Shown here in pieces: positions 45,537 through 56,955 of a DNA stretch of 64,000 nt (within the stretch, counting starts at the first letter, position 1; the number at the start of each line of letters is the position of its first letter). The notes beneath the pieces are model-generated. The model worked only from the letters and a program-made list of their open reading frames with translations. It was not told where the DNA came from and ran no database searches. The stretch is from NCBI GenBank assembly GCA_026018925.1, contig JAKSZU010000004.1, positions 36,723,233 through 36,787,232 on the forward strand, written 5' to 3'. The stretch comes from Tupaia tana. Lineage: Eukaryota; Chordata; Mammalia; Scandentia; Tupaiidae. The position numbers and the translations under genes are program-made.

Positions 45537-45859
45537 ATAATAATAATTGGAAGTGTTTGCCAATTTCCATGGTGTAAATACTTTTCATGACTGATTCCTA
45601 CCTACCAATGTGATAGCAAATGAATGAAAAAAATCCCTGAAAATTTAGTGATCAACTTTTTCAAGCTGTGAGTCACCGATAGCACAACATTGGATACAGA
45701 TTGCTTACCTAAAATCATCTCCTCCTCTACCTTCTTTCTGTTTGTCTTTATGTGGGCTTTTGGAGCATATTTGATTCTTGCAACTCCAAAAGTACTGATT
45801 TTGGACAGCAGTGTGTTTGGCCCAGAAATTGCAGGCAGTGAGCAGTCTGCCTAGACGCC

Positions 45860-45970
45860 TGTCTTTATGACCCTTGAAGATAGAGACAGACGTTCTTTTT
45901 GCTCCTCAGCATGTCCAGCACAGTGAGGCACCTGCAATCGCTGTAAATAACTGCTGAATCGATACTTCAG
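45860..45970 (+). mobile_element. L2 3'-end fragment
   Basis: ATGTCCAGCACAGTGAGGCA and TAAATAACTGCTGAATCGAT parallel the L2 phrases 'agcacagtgcctggc' and 'aaatatttgttgaatga'. Confidence 0.4.
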
Positions 45971-46296
45971 GTGTTAGTCATTATGCCCAGCAGCAAGGTT
46001 ACCCAGAAGTGATGTACACATTCCTGTCAGTTGTGCGAAAGTGACTTTGTGACAGCAGCAAACCCCAGCTTCTCAGGAGATTTTGCAACTAAAGCTTTGA
46101 CATTCTCACCCAGATCTGATTGTTGTCAACTCACCATTCCCTGTTAACTCCAGGCTTCCATCAGCAGAAGATGAAGTTTGTTCGTTCAGTTTTGGAATGG
46201 CCTTACTTGATAGCCACATGGATCAGTGTTCCCCTTAGTTGCTCACAAGGGCCTGAGGCAGGCAAGCACTGTCATACGCATTCTTTCTCTTTCCTT

Positions 46297-46594
46297 TTTA
46301 TTATTATTATCATTATTATTATTATTAGGTTTTTGACTTAGGGTATATGCAATCGCCAGCAAGACAGAGACAATGAGAGAGAAAGTGAGAAATCACACGT
46401 ACACCCCACCCCCCCCAAGGGAAGATGGCCATACCACAATCCCTTCTTCTCCACTCTTCTCCTGGGATTTGAGGCACACACACCCACATGCCTGTTGTGA
46501 TTTTCAAGTTACTAGGTCTGGAACTTGAACCGCGTCAGAGTTCTCCACCATGTGAGAGTCCAGAGCCTTAATCACCATGCCACCCACCCCCCCC
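46297..46594 (-). mobile_element. SINE, family C, with (TTA)n tail
   Basis: Minus-oriented. The (TTA)n run is followed by GGTTTTTGACTTAGGGTATA, ATGGCCATACCACAATCCCT, GGAACTTGAACCGCGTCAG and CCTTAATCACCATGCCACCC. Confidence 0.9.
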
Positions 46595-47090
46595 ATATAC
46601 GTAATTACTGTTTGTTCGTCAAATAACAAATGTTCTGCTTTCCAAAAAGTAGAATCTTCCCTTATATTTCAGAAAGAAACTGATTTCCTGAGCTAGTAGT
46701 AGAGCTGGGTTATATAAACACATTCTTACCTGGAATCTGAATTTTTCTTTTCCTTACTTTCCTTTTTTATCCCGTTTCTGCTGGTTTGTGAAGGTTTTTG
46801 TACTTTTGCAGAGAATCATGAAGTATCAGAAGAATTAAATTTCTAACAGATTTTTAAAAATTAATTATTTTCCTTGTTTCTGAAAAGTGATAAGCATGGG
46901 AGATATTTTCTCTAAAACTCCAAAATCTATGATTGTTACATGATTGCTATAGTCAGGAAAAATTTATTCAAAGTCAGGCACATGTGTGAACACAAACACA
47001 CACACACTTTCTTCTCTAGCAATTCTCAGCTGAAATAAAATCAAGTGCAGTAATAATTCTCTGCTTGTACTAACATTGTCATTTTTTTAA

Positions 47091-47245
47091 TCTCTTTGTT
47101 TAAATAAGGTCTTGCTATGTTGCAATCCTCTTGCCTCTGCGTCCTGAATAGTTGGGACAACAGATGCACACCACTGAGCCTGGCTTCAGGGTGAGCTGGG
47201 AATTGAACCTCGGTCTCACATGTAGTACTATCAACCACTGCTCAT
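47091..47245 (-). mobile_element. tRNA-7SL chimeric SINE, copy 2
   Basis: Read on the minus strand: a tRNA-like head with B box GAGGTTCAATTCCCAGC, then a 7SL/Alu-like body: AGCCAGGCTCAGTGGTGTGC, GTCCCAACTATTCAGGACGC, AGAGGCAAGAGGATTGC and ACATAGCAAGACC. These match the Alu-domain phrases 'ggcgcggtggc', 'gtcccagctactcgggaggc', 'tgaggcaggaggatcgc' and 'aacatagcaagaccc'. Confidence 0.8.
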
Positions 47246-48730
47246 TACTTGCTTCTATGGCTGGACCTTAACATGGTCTTCTTTAAGTGAATCATGTAAA
47301 CTATTCTTTCTTTATGCAAGTATTCTCAGGTTATGGCCTGAACAACAAAATGGTTAAGTAGTTAAAAGTTTTCCAATGCAAATTCCAAAGTACTCTAAAA
47401 ATTAAACATAACATTCTGAAATTACATTTATAACTGATCAAGTCTGTTTTCAGTAGGCAGGGATCACTATCAAGATGGTCCAGATTCACTGTTCTTTGTA
47501 CTTTCAGTTGTAGCCAGAGAAATTAAGTTTTATAATCCATAGAGTAAAAATTTATGTACCACAGATTTCTGTGTGCAAACAGTGTATCCATTGTTCTTGT
47601 TAGTACAAAACATTGGTAACATGAGAAAATAGTAGATGTTCATAAAATAGATTATATATGCAAATTTGTTAAAGTATTGTCTAAAATTCTAGAAAGAAAA
47701 AGTAAAAATTCAATATCTCCAATAAATAAAAATGATAATAGATCACCATCTATTTAAAGCCATGTTATAGAATATTTACAGTAACAAAAAATTATTTAGA
47801 ATATATTGCTCAGTGATGAAAATAAGCTGCAAAACCTATCCTAACATTTTTTTTTTTACATATTGTGTGTGTGTTAGATATAAGGTTAGAAGTATGATCT
47901 ATTAACTGTCATTCCTAGTGGTTATACGTGGGTAGAGTGATTGAAATCATATGCTTTATTTTCCTATTTCCATTTTTTTCTGTTTTTACTGTCTTGTATG
48001 CTCTGTTTTTACTGTCTTGTGTATATCTGACTACTTTAGTTAAAAGAAAAGTTTTTCTCATGATCTTACTAAATTGTGAAGAGAATAAAGTCTGAATACA
48101 GTCAACCATAAAATGAGGCGTATGTGTGTATGTGTGTGTATAATATAATACATGCTCAATGTATAGAGCAGGGCCATGTGAATCATTAATTCATATCCTT
48201 TACTTAGGATCTAGAAAGTTGAGCAGGGGTAACCTAGAAGAAGGAAAACACCTTGGGCAACGTAAGTCAGAGCTTGCTTAAAGAGTTAAGGCATTGCATT
48301 CTCCCCTACCCCATGGAACAAGAACAAAGCTTTACTGTACTATTAATTAGAATTCAGCTTTGCATAGTCTGTGGTTACAAACTTCAGTGAAATTGGTGCA
48401 AGATCCTATTCTCAAAGGGTTACAAAGCACATATTGTTGTCAATGTAAATCCAGTACAGGAAGATGGTATCCTTGGAATAAAAATTAAATACATTTTATA
48501 TGAAGCAGACCACATTAGACACTTTCATAGGTTTAAATATTTAACGGTGGCGAACAGTTCCAAGAATCTTGTCAGCTTTTTTACATAAAACAAATACCCT
48601 TATTTCCCAGACATCCAAGGCTTAACATCTTTTTTAACAGTTTATCGGATAGGAAAAAGAAATCTACCTAGAATATAAATATTGTCAACTGTGATGACTC
48701 CAAGGAATGGATCAAGGTAACCATGAATAA
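47246..48730. other. Intron stretch with a short tandem duplication
   Basis: TCTGTTTTTACTGTCTTGTA is repeated back to back near 47977-48022. A short TG repeat lies at 48121-48139. No other element or gene recognised. Confidence 0.4.
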
Positions 48731-48734
48731 ATTT

Positions 48735-48830
48735 CTAGGAAGCACAAACCATATCTTATTAACCTTTTGTCCCCAATTCTTAGCTTAGTGCCTGACACAG
48801 AATAAGCCACTTTATGAAAGTGCATTCTTG
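48735..48830 (+). mobile_element. L2 3'-end fragment
   Basis: GCACAAACCATATCTTATTA and TAGCTTAGTGCCTGACACAG parallel the L2 3' end. Confidence 0.5.
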
Positions 48831-48897
48831 ATAGAGCTAGAAAATGAGCGTACCTGGAGGAGTCTAATCTGTGCTTGCTATTAGGGAGAACGGCCTG

Positions 48898-49030
48898 GGA
48901 AAGACTAATACTGAGAGAACAGGCTTGAGTTCTGAGCCCAGCGCAATGGACGCTTCTCTTTATGGCTCCCCTTACCCCTTTGTCAAAAAGGGGATTGGAC
49001 TAGATTAATTCCAAAGGAGCTTCTTTCAGA
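48898..49030 (+). mobile_element. MIR-type fragment
   Basis: GGCTTGAGTTCTGAGCCCAG, CCTTTGTCAAAAAGGGGATT and GGACTAGATTAATTCCAAAG follow the MIR variant ending 'aaaatgggggggttggactagatgatctctaagg'. Confidence 0.6.
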
Positions 49031-49667
49031 TACGAGTGCGCACTATTCGAAAGGACCATTAGGTATTTTTTTCTTTGTTTCTCTATTGCCAAAGCTCATG
49101 TATTTATTAGTGTTTTCCACAGATACCTATTGGGTGCCCTTCTATGTGTCAGACTTCCTGCTGTGCCATGCAGAATAGGCCCATAAAAAAGGCGTGCACA
49201 GTCCTCAGCCTTGGGATCCTTTGCTCCAGTGAGAAAATTGTTCCTTCCTACTTGACTGCCTATAATTGGTTTTTATTTTACTCACTGTTTGAAGTAAGAT
49301 CTTAGAGGAATGAGAAGTTATACTGATTGGAGAAACTGCTTTTCACCATAAAGTTCTCTTTATGAGATAGAGGAATTTACAAAGATTAAACCAATAATTT
49401 GTATTCTCATGAGTTGTTTGAGTTGACCAGAGTAATTAGAAATTTGGTGTTTTTTAGCTTTTTAATGATATTGTAGGTAAACCTCACATTACAATATAGA
49501 TGTATGTTTAAAATGTGGTTTATAAGTTACATTTTATAAATTACCACATTTTTAGTGTATCAGAGTAACCTGACCATTTGAGAAGTATTTTAATAACATA
49601 TAATGACTCATATTGTCATATAGTTATGGTCCAGTCTACGTTTTTCTCTTAGTGTGAGATTTTTATT

Positions 49668-49950
49668 GGCCTGGCCCTGTAGTACAGCAGATTAGTGCTG
49701 CATAGAGGGAATCAGATTCAACACGGCTGACTGTGTGAGTCCTGGCCATGAATGTTTAAAAGACATGCCAAGTGTGTGTTCATACATGCCCAAAGTGCTA
49801 ATGGAATGGAGGGATGGAGGGATGGAGGGAAGGGGATTGAGTCATGACTACACCCATTGGGGGTTGCTTTCTTTCTCTCCCTCTGTCTTTCTCTTGGGCA
49901 AATGCATGCTCTCTGGCAATAAAACAAACAGACAAACAAAAAAACAACTT
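49668..49950 (+). mobile_element. SINE, family C (old)
   Basis: GGCCTGGCCCTGTAGTACAG, CGGCTGACTGTGTGAGTCC, CATACATGCCCAAAGTGC, a GGAGGGAT expansion, CCATTGGGGGTTGCTTTCTT and an A-rich tail with CAAA units. Confidence 0.85.
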
Positions 49951-50109
49951 AAAAACATCTATAAGATTTGTCTTCATACAAAGCATCCCCAAACTTTAAT
50001 ATAAATGAGAAAATTATACCAAATAATCATAGCCACATTCTGGCACAGCACAGCTCTTTTTATTGCTTTCATCTTATGGTATATAAAACCAGGATATACT
50101 AAAATATCT

Positions 50110-50510
50110 CATCTAGCTTTACGTGAGAAATACTACTTTCTCAAAGTGCCTGAGTCAGGATAGGCTAGTTATAATGATATAACAAACAATGCCAACTTTC
50201 AGAGGTTTAAAGCACTATAGTTTTTCTTCTTGTTTCTACTATACTTTCATCGTGGGTATGGATGAACAGGACTGATCCTACTCATCTTACAACACAGGCT
50301 AATAGCAGCCACCATCTTTAACATTTTCATGATAAATGCAAGAAGGCAAAAACTCTGGAAAGTCTCACCTTGGCAAGGAATTATTTGGTTATATCCAGTC
50401 ACAAATCATTGGTCAGAATTAGTCACATGTTGCATATTCTCACAAGGGGACCAAGAAGTGCTCTCTGACCATCTGTCTAAGAGAAAGACAGCTGGGCTAC
50501 TTAATAAATA
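50110..50510 (+). mobile_element. Old unclassified mammalian repeat
   Basis: AACAAACAATGCCAACTTTC, AGCAGCCACCATCTTTAACA, AATCATTGGTCAGAATTAGT and CAAGGGGACCAAGAAGTGC. These phrases belong to a widespread ancient repeat of which other mammals hold many copies. I cannot name the family. Confidence 0.45.
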
Positions 50511-50646
50511 ACATTAATTACTACCATACATGCTATGAAATCATTGTTTTCAGGCATTAGCTCTCGTAATTTGCTAGGGAATCAGTTAACTGTTGATTGT
50601 TCTAGCAATGTGTTTAGTTTAGAAACCATTTTTAAAAGCATATATT

Positions 50647-50901
50647 GGGCCAGCCTGTGGTGTGGTGGTTAAGGTAGCTGGATCCCAAATGTCACATGGC
50701 AAGGGCTGAGTCCTGGACCCAGTGTTTTAAAAAATACACCGGGTGTGTGTATGTGCATGCCCAAAATCCCAGTAGGAGAGAGAAATAGAGGAGAAGGTAT
50801 TATGGCATGACCATCTGCCATGGGTGGTGGTGGGGGCTTTCTTATTTCCTCTCTGTCTCTTTCTTCCTGGCAAGCACGATTTGCCAAAATTTTAAAAATA
50901 A
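50647..50901 (+). mobile_element. SINE, family C
   Basis: GGGCCAGCCTGTGGTGTGGT, GCTGAGTCCTGGACCCAGTG, GTGCATGCCCAAAATCCCAG, TTCCTGGCAAGCACGATTTG. Likely target duplication AAAGYATWTATT at 50635 and 50899. Confidence 0.92.
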
Positions 50902-51355
50902 AGTATTTATTACAGTGTTAACTTTCTTGAAAAGATCTGTATTATAGTAGGTATTGCTAGAATTCTATCAAATCTTCAAATGTTAGATTTTATTGTAATG
51001 CTTATAAATATGTGTATATTTTTATGGTTTTGCTCATATCGATTTATTTCTGTGATTCTCAGAAACATTTTAAAAAGAAAGGATAGGTTATAGTAAAGGT
51101 TTTTGTTTCTTTCATTCTTCTTTTTCTCTTTGTGTGTTCATTAGACCCTTTCAGGTTTTGCTCTGAATTGCTATTTTAGTCTTATTCTCTGACAGTGTTC
51201 TACTAGCACTTACTCATTTTCTATTACAAAGCCAGTTCTGAGCCACAGCAGATAGGAATTTGTCAGAAGATTATTTAAAGCTCTCAAGTACTTCTACATT
51301 TCAATCGCAGAGGTTCATTTCATAATTCAACTTTCATGAAAAAGTAGTAAACAAT

Positions 51356-51628
51356 GGGACCAGCTGGTGTCATGGCAGTTGGGGTGGCTGGATCCCACAT
51401 GGCTGACTTTATGGTTCAAATCCTATACCTGGAGATTTGGAAAACATGCCTGGCATGTGTGTGTGCATGCCCAAAGTCCCAGGAGAAGAATGGAGGATGG
51501 ATCCCTTGGGGGATGCTTTCTCCCTTTCTCTCTGTCTCTCTCTGTCAAATACATGTGCTCTATAGCAAAATCTAAAAAAAAAAACAAACCTAAAAATAAA
51601 AACAAAGAAAAGAAAATTAAAACAAAGC
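51356..51628 (+). mobile_element. SINE, family C
   Basis: GGGACCAGCTGGTGTCATGG, GGTTCAAATCCTATACC, GTGCATGCCCAAAGTCCCAG, CTCTATAGCAAAATC, then an A tail with CAAA units. Target duplication AAAAGTAGTAAAYAAT at 51340-51355 and 51629-51644. Confidence 0.94.
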
Positions 51629-51644
51629 AAAAGTAGTAAATAAT

Positions 51645-52258
51645 GTATGAAACCTTTAAATCTGCATATTAAACCAAAGTGTTTTTATATGTATTAATCA
51701 TTTAATTATTTTATTCACCTATTATTCGACAAATATTTATTGTACTTCTATGTTGTAGGTACACAAACTGATTTAATTAAACGTTATCACTGAAATTTGT
51801 AAGTCATAAATAATTTCCTAAGTAAGTTTGTTATGCTTTGAAGGTCACAGAGGCTTTATTCTTATGCGTAAATATGACAATAAAAGCCTAATAATGGAAA
51901 ATACATATATAGGGGCAGGGACTATACAACTTTCTTTCCAGTCATCCTTTACAGAAGAATGATATGCATGTGTAAGATTAATGACTTTGAGGTACTGGTA
52001 TAATAGGTTGTTGTTAAATATTCTGGGAGCCATACTTTTTTCACTTAACCCGCCAAAAGTGACAATGTATCTACAGTGGGCCTTACACTTCAGTAGGAGC
52101 TTAGACTATAATGAGTCATAGGCCATATTCTCAAGAACTTTACACTCAACTGGGGGAAATGGCTATGTCCATATATAATGATAAAGGGTATGGTATAATA
52201 CATTCTATGGTACAAGTTTGTACTGAGTATAATGAGGATACTAAGAGGCTGTGAAAAA
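51645..52258. other. Intron stretch, nothing identified
   Basis: AT-rich sequence without recognised features. Confidence 0.4.
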
Positions 52259-52267
52259 CCAGTCTGA

Positions 52268-52538
52268 GGGGACCAGCAGTTAGCGTAATGGCTATATTGC
52301 TGGACTCCCATGTAGTCGACTGCGGTTCAAGTCCCGGACCCGGTGGCTTAAATTCACGCCAGGCACGTGTGCATGCGTGTCCAAGATTCCAAGAGGAGAA
52401 TAGAGAAGAAGGGATTGCAGCATGGCCATCCCCCCTGGGGGGTGATTTTTTGCTTTCTGTATCTCTGTCTCTCTCTTTCTGGCAAGTGCACGTGCCCTAT
52501 AGAAAAAAAAAAAACTCTCCAAAAAAAGAAAAAAGAAA
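52268..52538 (+). mobile_element. SINE, family A
   Basis: GGGGACCAGCAGTTAGCGTA, GACTGCGGTTCAAGTCCCGG, CCTATAGAAAAAAAAAAAAC, CTCTCC plus poly(A). CAGTCTGA occurs on both sides (52259 and 52540). Confidence 0.96.
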
Positions 52539-52559
52539 ACAGTCTGAAGGTATGAGCAA

Positions 52560-53726
52560 GGTCTTTCAAGAGTGGGGTCATCCTGTGATATTTAACTGGG
52601 GTCCTGAGGTGGAATGCACTGGGGGAAAAGGAGAGAAAGAACATTAGATGTACAATAAGCAGCATGAGGCATTAAATGCATAAGAATGTAAAAGCATTGC
52701 ACCTGAAGGGTTGTGCACATGGCAGGTGGGGAATCATGACAGAAGATGAAGCTGGGCCAGAAAGAACAGGCATGAGTTTCTCTCAGAAGAACATATTAGT
52801 TCTTCAGGATAAGAAAGAAGCTAAAGAGCTTATGGAGGGGCATTAGCTAAAGGGTTCAGAATTTATCTTGTAGGCACTTGGGCTCATTGATTCTCATAAA
52901 GCAAAAAGGTGACATTGCCAGGCTGGTATATTCAGGAAGATAAGTAATTAAAATGAGAGATGGAGGGGGAGACACTAGAAACAGTGAGATCTAGAGGCAT
53001 ACAGAATTTAAATCCTGACTTCGTCAGCTTAACTTGCCAGTGACTAGATTCTAGACAAGTGAAATAGGTGACTAATTTTTGTACTTTATAATATTATGAC
53101 TATGTACTTAGAAGATGGCAGCTGGTCCTTTAATAAGTTAAATGCTTTTTCTACATCAAACGTTTCCATTAAGTTTTCTTTGAAGTATCAATGCAGTTGC
53201 TGGAATATAACAGACATGTTAATAGCAGTCATTGCCTTCCTCAGCCATGGAAATCTATGTGGGACTAAGCATTGATTTAGGCATTTCTGTTAATAGATAG
53301 TAGTGGGTATACTGGGGAGATTTCTAAGGGAATCATTTTATGAAGAGGCTTATGTGACTTAAATACAAGAATCCATTAGTGAATAAAAGACAGAGTTGAT
53401 GTCACATATGTAGCCATTGGCATAGTTTGAATAATGATACGTAGTTGAAGTAAAATAAATTTGCTGCGTGTGATATTTATTCCAATGATTTTAAGAGTAG
53501 AGTATGATAGCCTCTGACAGTGTTCAGAGAGGATGCTGTTATCAGCAATATCAGCCATTTTTGATAATCAAGGATAAAAATGGAGGAGAACGATTAGTGG
53601 CAAAATGGACTAATTCGAAATAATCATCTCTAGAATGCCTAAGTAGGTGTTTTGCTACAATAATGTATATTGAGAGACTTCAGAAATGAGCATAATTATC
53701 AGTAATGAAACAAAGTAGGTTAGAAT
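52560..53726. other. Intron stretch with probable old repeat remains
   Basis: 52680-52990 reads like later parts of the unclassified repeat seen at 43670 and 56575 (GCAAAAAGGTGACATTGCCA phrase). The rest is unassigned. Confidence 0.35.
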
Positions 53727-53744
53727 CTCGTCTTTCAGAATTTT

Positions 53745-53992
53745 TTTTTTTTTTGAGAGGTTTTCACTAGAGAGCACGTGTGCTCACCAGACAGACAGAG
53801 AGAAACAGAGAGATAGAAAGCGAGAAATCACCCCTCAGGGGGATGGCCACACCGCAATCCCTTCTCCTCCATTCTCCTCTTGGGATCTTGGGCACGTGCC
53901 CGGCATGAGTTTAAGCCGCCGGGTCCAGGACTTGAACTGCGGTCGACTACGTGGGAGTCCAGCGACATAGCCATTACACTAACTGCTGGTCC
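53745..53992 (-). mobile_element. SINE, family A
   Basis: Minus-oriented. TTGAGAGGTTTTCACTAGAG, AATCACCCCTCAGGGGGATG, GACTTGAACTGCGGTCGAC, ACTAACTGCTGGTC. A perfect 18-bp target duplication CTCGTCTTTCAGAATTTT lies at 53727-53744 and 53993-54010. Confidence 0.97.
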
Positions 53993-54239
53993 CTCGTCTT
54001 TCAGAATTTTAAATGCCCTGTCATGTACCTTAGGAAGATAAAAGCCATTATCTATGTAACCAATAAATACCACTGATACTTCTCTGTTATGAAATAATTC
54101 CATTCTTTCCAACAAGACTGAGTAGAAACTTTGGTACAAAAAACTTTGTTAATATGTTATGACCGTGCATTTTCTAGATTCCCCTGTGTCTTATAATCAG
54201 CTATATTTTATTTTTAAATTTCTAAGCATTTAGATCCTC

Positions 54240-54428
54240 ACACTTTTCCTACAGATGTGCAGTGACACATCGCTGTGTTGTACCTCCAGAGTTTCTGCTG
54301 CATTACCTATCAGTCTTTAAAACCAGATCCAGAATACCTTTAGGAAAAAGAGCTCCAAGCGATGCTGGTGGTGCCCATTGTGGAACCACACTTGGAGAGC
54401 CACACTGGAGAACCACTGGTATAACAGA
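54240..54428 (+). mobile_element. MER5-like hAT fragment (uncertain)
   Basis: CACACTTGGAGAGCCACACT and GGAGAACCACTGGT resemble the terminal phrase 'ggttgagaaccactg' of MER5-type elements. The left part is not clearly matched. Confidence 0.3.
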
Positions 54429-54512
54429 CAGAAAATGGCAGAGAAAGTTGGGGACATCATTACTAGCGCCTGTTTATAAGTTTCTTGAGCTTCAAATTTT
54501 CTCCATCCAGTT

Positions 54513-54776
54513 TATTTTTTTTTAATTAATAGTAACACATGCAAATGCACTGAAGGGAGAAAGACAAAGAAGGGGAGAAAAGATACACCTCCCAGCAGAG
54601 TCTGGTCCTGCTGTGGTCCCCTTCCCCCATACTCCAGCCCATCGAGATCCTGAGCACACATGCCCATGTCTGGAGTGTTTCAGATCCACCCAGCTGGGGA
54701 TCTGAACCAGCTAGCCTTGTGGCTTCCAGTGTCGGAAGTACAGTATACTACTCACTAAACCACAGAGGCTGAGCCT
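54513..54776 (-). mobile_element. tRNA-derived SINE of a separate type
   Basis: Minus-oriented. T run, a purine-rich block, then (on the minus strand) a head CTCTGTGGTTTAGTGAGTAG, a B-box-like GGTTCAGATCC and GGGCATGTGTGCTCAGGATC. It shares the overall plan of family C, but the head and spacing differ from every other copy here. Confidence 0.6.
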
Positions 54777-55709
54777 GTGTCTATAATAAAACCTGTCTCA
54801 TAAAATTATCTTCAGCATTACATGATAAATATTTCAAGCAGATAGTAAAAATGTTTATTCCCTAGATGTACTTGGTTTGCACTTCATAACTTAAAAATAT
54901 CAGACCTAGCATTATTCTAGACACTATGAGGATGGAGACAATAATGTATTGTTCTTGCTCTTTCTTTCAAGAAATGTTATTCTACAAATTATACCAAATT
55001 TATACTTTGCTTTGATAACCCTGCTTTAGGCCCTGAGGAAAAAGTTTTCCTGTATTTAAATTTGAGAAAGTGACAATGGTGATCTAGCAGATAACTGTGT
55101 ATAGAGGGTGAGGTTTCACATGGACGTTGGCACTTTACAGGGAATACTTAAAAATGAATGCAATGAGGTCTGTAACACTTCTTAGATCCTGCAAGAGAGT
55201 ATTCTATCCAAATATATGTTCCAGATTGCATTGCAAATGCAGTGCCATTTAAATTTTAAATTATAATTTAATTTACATGAATTACCCTGCAGAATACTTG
55301 GTATGAACATTTACATTTATGCACAAGGAATAGAAAGCTGGAAGGAATTGCCCAAGGATGATGAAGAAGTTGGCTTAGGTTTGATCTCAAAGCGTGGACT
55401 CCTAATAAATAATTCATTCACTTAGGTCATTCTTCTACTTGATTACTCTTCAATTTACCAGGAGTTTAATTTGTTTCCATGTAAGTATTTCACGTGCAGA
55501 TTCTTTATAGATTGCTGTATTTTTGTGCTTAGTAACCTTAGTAAAAATCTCAAAGAGTGCTCTTGAGGAAATATGTTATCTATGGCAAAAATAGTTCTTA
55601 ATTATAATGCAGTGTTTGGGGGCAGTATGAATGATAGCTTAGAACTGATAAGATCATTTAGAATTTTATATGGATTTACAGGTATCTCACCTTGGCATGT
55701 CATTTCTTT

Positions 55710-55740
<31 letters not shown>

Positions 55741-56570
55741 ACCTATTTAGGATTTTAATAGGTATCTTCAACATCTTACCAAACATTGTTTCTTGAATGT
55801 TTGTCATTTAACTCAGTTGTATATGAAATGTTTTTCTAACTTTTACCATCTTCATTATCATCTTCACCTTTTCCCAATATTTATTAAGATGTGGAAAAAA
55901 ATATAACAAGTTCCAAGAACATTTTGATTACTTTGCCTTAATGAAATTCCTTATTGGAACGCTACTCCAGTAAAAAGGAAGTGATTCACAGATCTGGGTC
56001 TTCTACCTAAGAGATTTGTAATGTCGCCTGTGCAGTTCCCATCCCCCTAGCTGCTTGCTTCTCATTTTGAAATGAAAAGAAAGCCCTCTCAGCTTATAGT
56101 ATTCTGTACAGATTGCCTTCCTGCCTTTGGCGGAGCTCCTGTTTCTCCTGTGAATCATTTCTCGGTACACAGTGTTACCATTGTGCTATCTGAAAGAGCG
56201 AATCTTGCTGGGTGGTGGTGCAGCTACTCTATTGAGAAGGTCACAAGTTCATGTCTGCTTCGCCTTCTGTCTAGCAAGAAGTGGTCCTGCCAAGGAATAG
56301 AGAATTACAGTATTCCTCTGCTTATGCAAGGTTGAGCTTTCAATGGTACAACAGGAGTAGTGGCTGGAAGGCCATCAGTAGTGGTGAATTCAAGATAAGG
56401 GTTATCCTTGCCTGGGGCCTGTCTTTCCACCTTTGTCTTTTAGCATCTCTTCTCAGTGACTGCAAAAATGAATTTACTTAAGAACATAGTTGAAGGGACA
56501 GAATGAGGCAGGTGGTGCTTAATGGGACCATAGGGTGAATGCTCTTGCAGTTCTACTTATGATGATCTTT
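54777..56570. other. Intron stretch, mostly unidentified
   Basis: 55720-55740 is a T run without an attached SINE. 56200-56290 contains CTGGGTGGTGGTGCAGCTAC and GGTCACAAGTTC, which could be a badly eroded 7SL-type monomer. Nothing else recognised. Confidence 0.35.
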
Positions 56571-56574
56571 CTTT

Positions 56575-56955
56575 ATTAAGCAGACATTTATTGAACACCT
56601 ACAATATGGCAGGGACTGATTTAGGTACTGGAGTTTTTGTGGTAAATAAAGCATTAAATGTTTCTGTCCTCATGGGACTTTTATTTTAGTGAGGATGTCA
56701 GACAATAGCAATGTCAGAGAGTGATAGAAGCTGTTAGAATAAAGCTCAGTAAGGGGAGAGGGAAGGTAGGGCGCTGTTTTCCATAAGCTCATTAGGGAGA
56801 GTCTCTCCAAGGAAAAAGACATGAATGAGTATTTGGAGGAAATAAAGGAAGGAACCATAGAAAGCTCTAGAGAAAAAGCTTTCCAGGCAGAGATAAAAGC
56901 TAACTGTCTCTGAAGACTGAGTGTGTTTGGCCATGTAATAGGGATCATGTGTAAA
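56575..56955 (+). mobile_element. Old unclassified repeat, copy 2
   Basis: TTATTGAACACCTACAATAT, GGCAGGGACTGATTTAGGTA, CTGTCCTCATGGGACTTTTA and AAAGCTTTCCAGGCAGAG. Same family as 43670-44140. Confidence 0.5.

Noticed and set aside
56200-56300. Possible eroded 7SL-type SINE monomer
   Set aside because: Only two short phrases match; too little to call an element.
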